The translations under genes and the position numbers were made by a program. From assembly GCF_015234305.1 (NCBI RefSeq), contig NZ_JADGMI010000002.1:62001-126000 (forward strand): a stretch of DNA of 64,000 nt, written 5' to 3'. Below the pieces are notes generated by a model, which was not told the DNA's origin, did not search any database, and worked only from the letters and a program-made list of their open reading frames with translations. Shown here piece after piece: positions 9,401-17,876 of the stretch (within the stretch, counting starts at the first letter, position 1; each line of letters begins with the position of its first letter). Origin of the DNA: Superficieibacter sp. 1612_C1. GTDB lineage: Bacteria > Pseudomonadota > Gammaproteobacteria > Enterobacterales > Enterobacteriaceae.

Positions 9401-11431
9401 CTGGATGACAATGGTGAAGGTACGGTCACGCTACCCATTGGCGATTTTAACGGCGAACTGCGCGTCATGGCGCAGGCGTGGACGACAGAAGATTTTGGCA
9501 GCAGCGAAGATAAAGTGGTGGTTGCCGCGCCGGTGATTGCCGAGCTCAATATGCCGCGCTTTATCGCCAGCGGCGATACTTCTCGTCTGACGCTGGATGT
9601 CACTAACCTTACCGATAAACCGCAAACGCTCAACGTCGCCCTTAAAACCAGCGGTCTGTTAACGCTGGAAGGTTCGCAGCCGGGACCGCTGAAAATCGAT
9701 CCAGGCGTGCGCGTTACGCTGTTCGTGCCGGTCAGTGCGCAGGAGGGTTATGGCGAGGGGGAAATTGATGCCACCATCAGCGGCGTTAACCTGCCGGGTG
9801 AAAATCTGCCGCCGATGCAAAAACAGTGGAAACTTGGTGTGCGTCCGGCTTTCCCGGCACAAACCGTGAATCTGGGTACCGTGCTTCAGGCGGGTGAAAG
9901 CTGGCAGATACCGGCGGGTGCGCTCCAGAACTTCTCGCCGGCGACCCTGCAAGGCCAGTTGCTGCTGAGCGGTAAACCGCCGCTGAATCTGGCGCGCTAT
10001 ATCCGTGAGCTGAAAGCTTATCCTTACGGTTGCCTTGAGCAGACAACCAGCGGTCTCTTCCCGTCGCTCTACACCAGCGCCGCGCAGTTGAAAACGTTGG
10101 GTATTAAAGGCGACAGCGATGAACAACGCCGTGCCGCGATTGACCTTGGTATCTCCCGTCTGCTGCAAATGCAGCGCGCAGACGGCGGTTTTGCCCTGTG
10201 GGATAAAGACGGTCAGGAAGAGTACTGGCTTACCGCTTATGTGATGGATTTCCTGGTTCGCGCCAGCGAGCAGGGATATAGCGTTCCGGCAGAGGCGATG
10301 AGCAAAGGCAACAACCGTTTGCTGCGCTATCTCCAGGAGCCGGGGCTGATGACCATTCGCTACAGCGATAACGCTCAGGCGAGCCGCTTTGCGGCGCAGG
10401 CTTACGCCGCGCTGGTGCTGGCGCGTCAGCAGAAAGCGCCGTTGGGCGCACTGCGTGAAATCTGGGAGCGTCATGAACAGGCGGCCTCTGGTCTGCCGCT
10501 GTTGCAGCTCAGCATCGCGCTGAAAGCGATGGGCGATGCGCCGCGCAGCGAGCAGGCGCTTCAGCTGGCGATGAAAACGCCGCGTACCAACAATCACGTC
10601 TGGGTGGCGGACTACGGCAGCGTGCTGCGCGATGACGCCATGATGCTGACGCTGTTGAAAGAAAACAATCTGCTGCCGGACCAGCAAAACCGTCTGCTGA
10701 CGACGCTTTCGGAAGAGGCATTTGGTCAGCGCTGGCTTTCAACGCAGGAAACCAACGCCCTGTTCCTTGCCGCCAGAGGATTGCAGGATCTGCCGGGTAA
10801 CTGGCAGGCGCAAACCTCGCTTGATGCGCAGCCGCTCAGCGCCGATAAAGCGCAGGTGCGGAATGTGACGGCCGATCAGCTGTCGGCTCTTCAGGTGACC
10901 AACACCGGTAGCCAGCCGCTGTGGCTGCGTCTGGACAGCACGGGCTATCCTGAATATGCGCCCGCGCCGTCAAGCAATGTGCTGCATATTGAACGCCATA
11001 TCTATGACACCAAAGGGCAGACGAAATCACTGAGCGCGCTGCGTAGCGGCGATCTGGTACTCGTCCAGCTTGAAGTGACGGCCAGCCAGAACGTGCCGGA
11101 CGCGCTGGTGGTCGATCTGCTGCCTGCGGGCCTGGAGCTGGAAAACCAGAACCTTGCCAACAGCAGCGCCAGCCTTGAAGATAATGCTACAGAAGTACAA
11201 GCGCTGGTCACGCAGATGCAGCAGGCGGATATTCAGCACGTTGAATTTCGCGACGATCGCTTTGTGGCGGCAGTAGCGGTGAATGAAGGGCAGCCGGTGA
11301 CGCTGGTTTATCTGGCGCGTGCGGTAACGCCGGGAACCTATCAGCTGCCTGCGCCGCAGGTGGAATCCATGTATGTTCCACAGTGGCGCGCCACCGGAAC
11401 GACGAATGGACCGCTGATCGTCACGCCGTAA
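6470..11431 (+). CDS. yfhM: Bacterial alpha-2-macroglobulin lipoprotein
   Basis: A 1653-residue periplasmic protease trap, the same length as E. coli YfhM. The lipoprotein signal ends in LAGC with lipidated Cys22. Asp at position +2 of the mature protein is the Lol-avoidance signal that keeps it on the inner membrane. The thioester motif CLEQ (residues 1188-1191) lies in a YPYGCLEQTTSG context within the C-terminal half. When a protease cleaves the bait region, the thioester is exposed and covalently captures it. pbpC starts one base after the stop; this pairing of protease inhibitor and peptidoglycan synthase suggests defence and wall repair after envelope breach (known proposal, not shown here). 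Confidence 0.97.
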   Translation: MKQFRLTALTLTLVAAFSLAGCDDNNKTQAAAPAAASASTAEQAKTPPAKPDAEQLKKLAAQSQGKALNLLDASEVQLEGAATLVLTFSIPLDPEQDFSRTVHLVDKKEGKVDGAWELAPNLKELRLRHLEPNRNLVLTVDSGVIALNKATFGKSFEKAITTRNIQPSVGFASRGSLLPGKVVEGLPVMALNVDNIDVNFFRVKPESLAAFVSQWEYRSSLSNWESDELLKMADLVYTGRFDLNPAKNTQEKLMLPLGDIKPLQQAGVYIAVMNQAGHYSYSNAATLFTLSDIGLSTHRYHNRLEVFTQSLENGALQSGVDVMLLNEKGQTLAQATSDSHGRTTLQSEKAGALLLARKDGQTTLLDLNLPALDLAEFKIAGDPGFSKQFFMFGPRDLYRPGETVILNGLLRDSDGKALADQPVKLEVIKPDGQVIRTVVSKAENGLYRFNYPLESSAATGMWHIRANTGDNQPRLWDFNVEDFMPERMALNLTAQKTPLAPADSVNFDVVGYYLYGAPAASNTLQGKLFLRPLREAVEALPGFQFGDVSEDNLSRTLDEVNLKLDAKGHGQVSTDSQWQEAHSPLQVLLQASLLESGGRPVTRRAEQAIWPADTLPGIRPQFASKAVYDYRTDSTVNQPVVEENSNAAFDIVYANAQGQKKAVSGLQVRLIRERRDYFWNWSESEGWESQFDQKDLVEGEQSLDLAADATGKVSFPVEWGSYRLEVKAPNDTVSSVRFWAGYSWQDNSDGTGAARPDRVTMKLDKAFYKPGDSIKLHIAAPAAGKGYAMVESSEGPLWWQEIDVPADGMDLTIPIDKNWNRHDLYLSTLVVRPGDKSRSATPKRAVGILHLPMGDENRRLNIALDSPDKMRPNQPLTVKVKASVKEGALPKQVNVLLSAVDSGVLNITDYVTPDPWKAFFGQKRYGADIYDIYGQVIEGQGRLASLRFGGDGDELNRGGKPPVNHVNIIAQQAQPVVLDDNGEGTVTLPIGDFNGELRVMAQAWTTEDFGSSEDKVVVAAPVIAELNMPRFIASGDTSRLTLDVTNLTDKPQTLNVALKTSGLLTLEGSQPGPLKIDPGVRVTLFVPVSAQEGYGEGEIDATISGVNLPGENLPPMQKQWKLGVRPAFPAQTVNLGTVLQAGESWQIPAGALQNFSPATLQGQLLLSGKPPLNLARYIRELKAYPYGCLEQTTSGLFPSLYTSAAQLKTLGIKGDSDEQRRAAIDLGISRLLQMQRADGGFALWDKDGQEEYWLTAYVMDFLVRASEQGYSVPAEAMSKGNNRLLRYLQEPGLMTIRYSDNAQASRFAAQAYAALVLARQQKAPLGALREIWERHEQAASGLPLLQLSIALKAMGDAPRSEQALQLAMKTPRTNNHVWVADYGSVLRDDAMMLTLLKENNLLPDQQNRLLTTLSEEAFGQRWLSTQETNALFLAARGLQDLPGNWQAQTSLDAQPLSADKAQVRNVTADQLSALQVTNTGSQPLWLRLDSTGYPEYAPAPSSNVLHIERHIYDTKGQTKSLSALRSGDLVLVQLEVTASQNVPDALVVDLLPAGLELENQNLANSSASLEDNATEVQALVTQMQQADIQHVEFRDDRFVAAVAVNEGQPVTLVYLARAVTPGTYQLPAPQVESMYVPQWRATGTTNGPLIVTP

Positions 11432-11432
11432 T

Positions 11433-13757
11433 ATGCCTGCACTGCGTAAAATAAAAACCCGCTGGCTCTGGCTGGCGGGTTTTCCATTGGTGCTGTGGCT
11501 GGCGGTCTTCACTGCCGATCGCCTGTGGCCGTTGCCGTTAAAAGACGTTACCCCTGCACGCGTGGTGGTGGCGGAAGACGGGACGCCACTGTGGCGCTTT
11601 GCCGATGCTGACGGGATCTGGCGTTATCCGGTTACGCCGGAGGAGGTCTCGCCGCGCTATATCGAGGCGCTGCTGCAATATGAAGACCGCTGGTTCTGGA
11701 AACATCCTGGCATTAACCCGCTGGCGATACTCCGTGCTGCCTGGCAGGATCTCACCTCTGGGCATGTCGTCTCTGGCGGCAGCACCCTCACTATGCAGGT
11801 GGCGCGCTTACTTGATCCTCATCCGCGTACCTTTGGCGGCAAGATCCGCCAGGTCTGGCGCGCCCTGCAACTGGAATGGCACCTGTCAAAACGCGACATC
11901 CTGACCCTCTATCTTAACCGTGCGCCGTTTGGCGGTACGCTACAGGGTGTCGGCGCGGCCAGCTGGGCCTATCTCGGAAAAGCCCCCACGCAGCTCAGCT
12001 ATTCGGAAGCCGCGTTATTAGCCGTGCTGCCGCAGGCCCCCAGCCGCCTGCGCCCGGATCGCTGGCCGGAACGCGCTCAGGCGGCGCGGGACAAAGTCCT
12101 TGAACGGATGCTCACCCAGGGCGTCTGGCCCGCGGCGCGCGTAAAAGAGGCGCAGCAGGAGCCGGTCTGGCTGTTCCCCCGCCAGATGCCGCAGCTGGCC
12201 CCGCTGTTTTCGCGCCGGGTACTGGCGAAAAGTAAGCAGGATAAAATTGTCACTACCCTTGATGCCACGCTGCAACGGCAAATGGAAGAGCTGGCGATGA
12301 ACTGGAAATCGCGCCTGCCGCCGCGCAGCTCGCTGGCAATGATCGTCGTCGATCATACCAACATGAAGGTGCGTGGCTGGGTAGGCTCGGCAGATATCAA
12401 TGATGACAGTCGCTTTGGGCATGTGGATATGGTTGCGGCGATCCGATCGCCGGGATCGGTGCTTAAACCCTTCGTCTATGGAATGGCGATGGATGAAGGG
12501 CTGATCCATCCGGCGTCGCTGCTTCAGGACGTGCCGCGTCGGGTAGGGGACTATCGTCCCGGTAACTTTGACAGCGGGTTCCACGGTCCGGTCAGTATGA
12601 GCGACGCGCTGGTCCGCTCGCTGAACCTGCCCGCCGTTCAGGTGCTGGAAGCCTACGGGCCTAAACAGTTTGCCGCCCGGCTGCGTAATGCCGGATTACC
12701 GTTGATCCTGCCTGCAAACGCCCAGCCTAACCTGGCGCTGATCCTCGGCGGCGCGGGGGCCAGGCTGGAGGATATCACCGCCGCGTACAGCGCCTTTGCC
12801 CGTCACGGCAAAGCGGGCCGCCTGCGTCTGCTGCCGGACGATCCGCTGATCGAGCGACCGCTGTTGTCGCCGGGAGCGGCGTGGATTATTCGTCGCATCC
12901 TCGGCGGAGAAGATCAACCTCTGCCGGACGGCTCGTTGCCACGCGTCGCGCCGCTGGCGTGGAAAACCGGCACCAGCTACGGCTACCGTGATGCCTGGGC
13001 GGTTGGCTTAAATGCCCGTTATACCATCGGCATCTGGACCGGACGCCCGGACGGGACGCCGGTGGCCGGCCAGTTTGGTTTCGCCAGCGCGGTACCGCTG
13101 CTTAACCAACTAAATAATATTCTGCAATCGCGTCCCGTCACTACGGGAGAACGTGTGCCGGTCGATCCGCGTCCGTCATCGGTCAGCGCCGCCACGATTT
13201 GTTGGCCGGGAGGCCAGGCATTGCCCCCCGGTGATACCAACTGCCGCCGCCGCCTGGCGACCTGGCTGCTGGATTATAGCCAGCCGCCGACGCTGCTGCT
13301 GCCAAGTCAGGAAGGCATTCGGGGGATTCGTTTCCCTGTCTGGCTGAATGCCGACGGACAGCGGGTCGCGGCGGATTGTCCGGACGCCGTGAAAAAAGAG
13401 CTTCAGGTCTGGCCGTTGCCGCTGGAACCCTGGCTACCGGCAGCGGAGCGCCGCGCCGCGCGTCTTCCGGCGGCTTCCCGCACCTGCCCGCCGCGACAGC
13501 AGCAAAACATCCTGCCGCTGGTGCTCTCCGGTGTCCGTGAAGGCGCGGTCATTCGCCATTTGCCAGGTCAGATGACTGTCTCGTTGCCGGTGCAGACGAC
13601 CGGCGGAGAGGGCCGCAGATGGTGGTTTTTAAACGGCGAAGCGCTGAGCGACGCAGGAAACGTCATCACTCTGCAACTTGAAAAAGCGCAGAGCTATCAG
13701 CTTGTGGTGATGGATGACGCAGGGCAGGTCGCTACGGTGACGTTTGAATTACGCTGA
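11433..13757 (+). CDS. pbpC: Penicillin-binding protein 1C
   Basis: A 774-residue bifunctional class A PBP anchored by an N-terminal membrane segment (about residues 10-28). The GT51 glycosyltransferase domain has Glu84 in YEDRWFWKHPG and the GGSTLTMQVARLL segment. The transpeptidase domain has Ser342 in SVLK and the KTGT box at 511-514. A C-terminal BiPBP_C beta domain follows. It polymerises and possibly cross-links peptidoglycan in the periplasm. E. coli PBP1C is 770 residues and non-essential. It is coupled to yfhM with a one-base gap. A REP cluster and the dmsA promoter follow. Confidence 0.96.
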   Translation: MPALRKIKTRWLWLAGFPLVLWLAVFTADRLWPLPLKDVTPARVVVAEDGTPLWRFADADGIWRYPVTPEEVSPRYIEALLQYEDRWFWKHPGINPLAILRAAWQDLTSGHVVSGGSTLTMQVARLLDPHPRTFGGKIRQVWRALQLEWHLSKRDILTLYLNRAPFGGTLQGVGAASWAYLGKAPTQLSYSEAALLAVLPQAPSRLRPDRWPERAQAARDKVLERMLTQGVWPAARVKEAQQEPVWLFPRQMPQLAPLFSRRVLAKSKQDKIVTTLDATLQRQMEELAMNWKSRLPPRSSLAMIVVDHTNMKVRGWVGSADINDDSRFGHVDMVAAIRSPGSVLKPFVYGMAMDEGLIHPASLLQDVPRRVGDYRPGNFDSGFHGPVSMSDALVRSLNLPAVQVLEAYGPKQFAARLRNAGLPLILPANAQPNLALILGGAGARLEDITAAYSAFARHGKAGRLRLLPDDPLIERPLLSPGAAWIIRRILGGEDQPLPDGSLPRVAPLAWKTGTSYGYRDAWAVGLNARYTIGIWTGRPDGTPVAGQFGFASAVPLLNQLNNILQSRPVTTGERVPVDPRPSSVSAATICWPGGQALPPGDTNCRRRLATWLLDYSQPPTLLLPSQEGIRGIRFPVWLNADGQRVAADCPDAVKKELQVWPLPLEPWLPAAERRAARLPAASRTCPPRQQQNILPLVLSGVREGAVIRHLPGQMTVSLPVQTTGGEGRRWWFLNGEALSDAGNVITLQLEKAQSYQLVVMDDAGQVATVTFELR

Positions 13758-13807
13758 AAACAGGCGGAATAAATCAGACTGCTGATAAACGTGATCCCGT
13801 AGAATTA

Positions 13808-13905
13808 TGCCTGGCGGCGCTTCGCTTGCACAGGCCTACAGATTGCGAATAACCGGTTGATAATGCTGCTTTTTGTAGGCCGGGTAAGGCGAAGCCGCCA
13901 CCTGG
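13808..13905. repeat. Pair of inverted REP elements (BIME)
   Basis: The elements at 13808-13839 (CTGGCGGCGCTTCGCTTG... CCTAC) and 13875-13905 (GTAGGCCGGGTAAGGCGAAG...) are inverted copies of the REP hairpin. They occupy most of the 316-bp gap between pbpC and dmsA; the remainder (about 13906-14073) is AT-rich and holds the dmsA control region. Confidence 0.85.
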
Positions 13906-14006
13906 AAAAATGGCGAATATAAGAGCAAAACAGGGTTGTCATCAATCTCAATATAAATAAGAATTATTTCGGTTAAGTTACTTAAAAATTAATAACTTAG
14001 CTTTTT

Positions 14007-14020
14007 TTGACGATAGTCAA
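14007..14020 (+). promoter_or_regulatory. FNR-like site and class II promoter of the dms operon
   Basis: TTGAC-GATA-GTCAA is a perfect inverted repeat matching the FNR consensus TTGAT-N4-ATCAA at 8 of 10 positions. If it is centred at -41.5, the start site falls near 14055, and a CAAAAT hexamer at 14043-14048 is in the right place for a -10 box. This fits anaerobic induction of a reductase operon. Confidence 0.65.
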
Positions 14021-14073
14021 AAGCCGCTCGTCCGGAAAGCGGCAAAATCGCTTTCATTTATGGATGAAGCGTA

Positions 14074-16455
14074 ATGAGTTCGAAAAATAGCCCACCCGAG
14101 GAGTTGCTACCTCATTTATCACGGCGGCATTTCCTCCAGGCCAGTTCCGCCATGATTGCCCTGCCTTTCTTTACCGCGCCAGGCCACGCAGCCAGCGAAC
14201 CTGTCCAGCCAGCGGCAGAAAGCGGTACCGCTGAGCGCGTAGTCCACACCTGTAGTACCTTCGACTGTGGCGGTAAATGTGACATCCGTGCGCATGTGCA
14301 GGATGGTGTCGTTACCCGCATTTCCACGCGTCCGGACGACGCGCTCGACCCGCAAATGCCCATCATGCGCGCCTGCGTGCGTGGTCGCGGCTACCGTAAG
14401 TTTGTCTACCATCCGGATCGTCTGAAATACCCGATGAAGCGCGTCGGCAAGCGTGGAGAAGGAAAGTTCGAGCGAATTTCCTGGGACGAAGCCACCACCA
14501 TGATTGCCGATAAGCTGAAAAGCATTACCGCTAAGTACGGCCCCGCGTCGCGCTATATGCACGTTGGCACCGCCACTTCCGGCGGCACTTTCTCCGGCAA
14601 TCTGATGGCGCAGCGGCTGCTGAACATGACGGGCGGCTATCTGGCGAGCTATCACTCCGTCAGCATGGGGAATACCGCCGCCGCCACGCCCTATACCTAC
14701 GGCGTGGCCGCCAGCGGCAACTCGCTGGATACGCTGCTCGACACCAAACTGGTGATCCTCTGGGGGCATAACCCGACGGAGACCATTTTTGGTCATACTA
14801 ACCATTTCTTCCAGCAGATGAAGCAGAACGGAACCCGCTTTATCGTAGTCGATCCGCGCTATTCGGATACCGTCTCGTCGCTGGCTGACCAGTGGATCCC
14901 GCTACTGCCTACCACCGACAATGCGCTGATGGATGCGATGATGTACGTCATCATCACCGAGAAGCTGCATGATGAGGCCTTTATTCGTCGTCACACGCTG
15001 GGTTTTGATGAAGACTCGATGCCGGAAGGTGTGCCGGAAAACGAATCGCTGGTGGCATACCTTACCGGCGCGAAGGACGGCGTGCATAAAACGCCTGAGT
15101 GGGCGGAAGCGATCACCCACGTTCCGGCACAAACCATTCGTCAGCTGGCGCGTGATTACGCCAGTACCAAACCGGCGGCGCTGATTCAGGGCTGGGGTCC
15201 GCAGCGTCACAACTGCGGGGAACGTACCGCGCGTGGCTCGACGCTGCTGGCGACCATCACCGGTAACGTCGGCGTAAAAGGCGGCTGGGCGGCAGGCTAT
15301 GGCGGCTGTGCCAACCGTAAGTTCTGCGTCGGGCCGGAGATGCCGGATAACCCGGTAAAAGCCCAGATTTCGGTGATGAACTGGATGCAGGCGGCGGATG
15401 ATGCGTCAAAAGTGACGCCGCAGGACGGCCTTAAAGGCGCGGAAAAACTCGACAGCAATATTCGTCTGCTGTTCTCGCTGGCCGGAAACTATCTCACCAA
15501 CCAGAACCCTGACCTGCACCAGGCGGCCCGTCTGCTGGAAGATGAATCCAAAATTGAGTTCATTGTGGCGAGTGATTTGTTCATGACGCCGAGCGCTAAA
15601 TACGCCGATCTGTTGCTGCCGGAAACCAGCTTTATGGAACGGTGGAATATCGGTGAAACCTGGGGTACCGGCAGCTATCTGGTGCTGTCAGAAAAACTGA
15701 TCGAGCCTGAATTCGAACGCCGCTCCGACTACGAGTGGCTGCGCGATGTGGCGGCGAAACTGGGGATCGAAAAAGAGTTCAGCCAGGGCCGTGATGAGAA
15801 AGCGTGGATCGAGCATATCTGGGAGCAAACCCGTCTGGCTATGCCTGATGAAAATCTGCCCGATTTCGCCACCCTGCAAAAAACGCGTCAGCATTTGTTC
15901 AAAAGCGAGCCGTATATCGCCTTTGAGGACAATATTCGCGATCCGGAAAATCATCCTTTCCAGACGCCGTCCGGCAAGATTGAGATCTTTTCAAAACGGC
16001 TGTACGACATGCACCATCCGGAAATTCCGGCCCTGTCGCATTACGTCCCTGCCCATGAAGGGCCGGAAGACGCGCTGAGCGAAAAATATTCGCTACAGAT
16101 GATCACCTGGAAGGGCAAAAACCGCGCCAACTCCACGCAGTACGCGAATCCCTGGTTGCAGGAAGTGCAGATCCAAAAACTGTGGATCAACCCGCAGGAT
16201 GCACAAAAACGCGGCATCAATCAGGGTGACGAGGTGCGCATTCATAACGATCGCGGCGTGAGTATTGTTCCGGCAGAAGTGACGCCGCGCATTATTCCCG
16301 GCGTGGTAGCGATGCAGGCGGGGGCCTGGTGGCAACCGGATGCGCAGGGTATCGACCGTGGCGGCTGCGCCAACGTGCTGAGCTCGGCCCGTATTACGGC
16401 GCTGGCGAAAGGCAACTCCCATCAAACCATGCTCGTGGAGGTAGCCAAAGCATGA
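14074..16455 (+). CDS. DMSO-reductase-family molybdoenzyme, catalytic subunit
   Basis: A 793-residue DmsA/YnfE-like subunit that would reduce an S- or N-oxide at a bis-MGD molybdenum site outside the inner membrane. The Tat motif SRRHFLQ is at 16-22. The N-terminal [4Fe-4S] Cys set is Cys60, Cys65, Cys69 and Cys101. By alignment with DmsA from memory, Ser197 in YHSVSMGN is the likely Mo ligand. The C-terminal molybdopterin dinucleotide-binding domain is present. It overlaps the next gene by four bases (ATGA). A similar four-gene block lies between pbpC and ndk in Salmonella as I recall. The natural substrate is unknown. Confidence 0.9.
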   Translation: MSSKNSPPEELLPHLSRRHFLQASSAMIALPFFTAPGHAASEPVQPAAESGTAERVVHTCSTFDCGGKCDIRAHVQDGVVTRISTRPDDALDPQMPIMRACVRGRGYRKFVYHPDRLKYPMKRVGKRGEGKFERISWDEATTMIADKLKSITAKYGPASRYMHVGTATSGGTFSGNLMAQRLLNMTGGYLASYHSVSMGNTAAATPYTYGVAASGNSLDTLLDTKLVILWGHNPTETIFGHTNHFFQQMKQNGTRFIVVDPRYSDTVSSLADQWIPLLPTTDNALMDAMMYVIITEKLHDEAFIRRHTLGFDEDSMPEGVPENESLVAYLTGAKDGVHKTPEWAEAITHVPAQTIRQLARDYASTKPAALIQGWGPQRHNCGERTARGSTLLATITGNVGVKGGWAAGYGGCANRKFCVGPEMPDNPVKAQISVMNWMQAADDASKVTPQDGLKGAEKLDSNIRLLFSLAGNYLTNQNPDLHQAARLLEDESKIEFIVASDLFMTPSAKYADLLLPETSFMERWNIGETWGTGSYLVLSEKLIEPEFERRSDYEWLRDVAAKLGIEKEFSQGRDEKAWIEHIWEQTRLAMPDENLPDFATLQKTRQHLFKSEPYIAFEDNIRDPENHPFQTPSGKIEIFSKRLYDMHHPEIPALSHYVPAHEGPEDALSEKYSLQMITWKGKNRANSTQYANPWLQEVQIQKLWINPQDAQKRGINQGDEVRIHNDRGVSIVPAEVTPRIIPGVVAMQAGAWWQPDAQGIDRGGCANVLSSARITALAKGNSHQTMLVEVAKA

Positions 16456-17081
16456 GTCAGTTTAAAGACTATCCGCCGGTGAGCGATAAACAGCTCGGCT
16501 TTTTTATCGATTCTTCCCGCTGCTCTGGCTGCAAAGCCTGCCAGGTGGCCTGTAAAGACAAAAATAACCTGGAAGTGGGGCGTCGTTTCCGTCGCGTGTA
16601 TGAGGTGAACGGCGGAGGATTTATTCCGACCGGGCAGGGCGGGGTGCAAAACAACGTGTTTGCCTACACGCTTTCCATCTCCTGTAACCACTGTGCCGAT
16701 CCGATCTGCACCAAAAACTGCCCGACTACCGCAATGCACAAGCGTCCGGGCGACGGGATCGTGCGCGTCAACACCGATAAATGCGTGGGCTGCGGCTACT
16801 GCGCGTGGTCCTGTCCTTACGGCGCGCCACAGCTCAATAGCCAGACGGGGCAGATGTCAAAATGCGATTTCTGCGTCGATTTACAGGCCAAAGGTGAGCA
16901 GCCGGTCTGCGTGGCAACCTGTCCGCTGGGAGCGATTAAGTTCGGTCCCATCGACGAGCTGCGTGTGAAATACGGTAGCGTAGACAGCGTGAAAGGATTA
17001 CCGGAAGCCAGTATCACTCATCCGAGTCTGGTGATTAAGCCGCATCAGGGTGCAGAAAAAGAGGAGCAGCATCATGCATGA
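16452..17081 (+). CDS. DMSO-reductase-family iron-sulfur subunit (DmsB-like)
   Basis: A 209-residue electron-transfer subunit with four ferredoxin-type Cys clusters, for example CSGCKACQVACKD near the N-terminus, CNHCADPICTKNCP, CVGCGYCAWSCPYGAPQ and CDFCVDL...CVATCPLGA, as in DmsB, to bind four [4Fe-4S] centres. It passes electrons from the membrane anchor to the molybdenum subunit. The start at 16452 overlaps the dmsA stop and has GGAGG upstream; the longer in-frame start at 16329 lies inside dmsA and is rejected. Confidence 0.92.
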   Translation: MSQFKDYPPVSDKQLGFFIDSSRCSGCKACQVACKDKNNLEVGRRFRRVYEVNGGGFIPTGQGGVQNNVFAYTLSISCNHCADPICTKNCPTTAMHKRPGDGIVRVNTDKCVGCGYCAWSCPYGAPQLNSQTGQMSKCDFCVDLQAKGEQPVCVATCPLGAIKFGPIDELRVKYGSVDSVKGLPEASITHPSLVIKPHQGAEKEEQHHA

Positions 17082-17874
17082 GTTACCACTACTGCTCTTT
17101 ACGCTGCTATTGCAAGGCTCGGTAGGTGTGACCTTATGGCTGGCGCTGCTGCGTTCGCGCGCCGGGTCCATGCTGCCCGGCGTCGTGATCGCGTTTGTGA
17201 TGGCCTGCACTGGTCTGCTGGCCTCAATGCTGCATATGGGGTATCCGCTGAACGCGCTTAATGCGCTACGGCACGTTGCCAGCTCCTGGCTCAGCCGTGA
17301 GGTGGTATTTGCCTCTCTCTACCTCGCCGTACTGGGGTTGAGCGGCCTGTTGATGATTGTCCGTAAGCCGGGCGGGAAACTGCTGCTGCCGCTGGCGGCG
17401 CTGTTTGGCGTTATTGACGTGTATTGCATGGGGCAGATTTACATGCATACCTCGGTGATCACCTGGCAACACGTCAATACGCTGTTTCTGTTCTACGGTA
17501 CCGCTGGCATCGTTGGCTCGGTGCTCATCGCGTTGATGGCGCTGAAAGGGCGCTGGACCTGCTTACCACAGCTGGCGAAATGTGCTGTGGTGGTGGTGGC
17601 GATCATGGTGTTGGCCCGGTTGCTGGTTCAACCGCTGTGGTTTAACGCCATCATGGACGCCAGCCAGCAGATCGTGACGCTTCCCCATGCGCCGTTAGTG
17701 CGCCTGCAACAGCTACACGATGTGTATATCGCAGGTTGGGTTGTATCGGTGGTGGGGCTTTTCTGCTTCACTGTCGGCGGACTGAGAAAAGCCAAGGGCT
17801 CGCTCATTCTCGGAAGCCTGCTGCTGGTGATTGCCGAAGTGATCCTGCGCTTTGTCTTTTTTAGCATCGGCTAA
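17074..17874 (+). CDS. DMSO-reductase-family membrane anchor (DmsC-like)
   Basis: A 266-residue, very hydrophobic protein with about eight predicted membrane helices and the HELPLLLFTLLLQGSVG N-terminus typical of DmsC. It anchors the catalytic dimer and oxidises menaquinol. The start at 17074 overlaps the DmsB gene by eight bases and has GAGGAG upstream. The next gene starts two bases after its stop codon, so all four genes look like one transcript. Confidence 0.9.
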   Translation: MHELPLLLFTLLLQGSVGVTLWLALLRSRAGSMLPGVVIAFVMACTGLLASMLHMGYPLNALNALRHVASSWLSREVVFASLYLAVLGLSGLLMIVRKPGGKLLLPLAALFGVIDVYCMGQIYMHTSVITWQHVNTLFLFYGTAGIVGSVLIALMALKGRWTCLPQLAKCAVVVVAIMVLARLLVQPLWFNAIMDASQQIVTLPHAPLVRLQQLHDVYIAGWVVSVVGLFCFTVGGLRKAKGSLILGSLLLVIAEVILRFVFFSIG

Positions 17875-17876
17875 CC

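Noticed and set aside
9659-10687. A 342-codon open frame opposite yfhM
   Set aside because: It is rich in Arg, Gln and His as expected for an antisense shadow, and yfhM is continuous across it.
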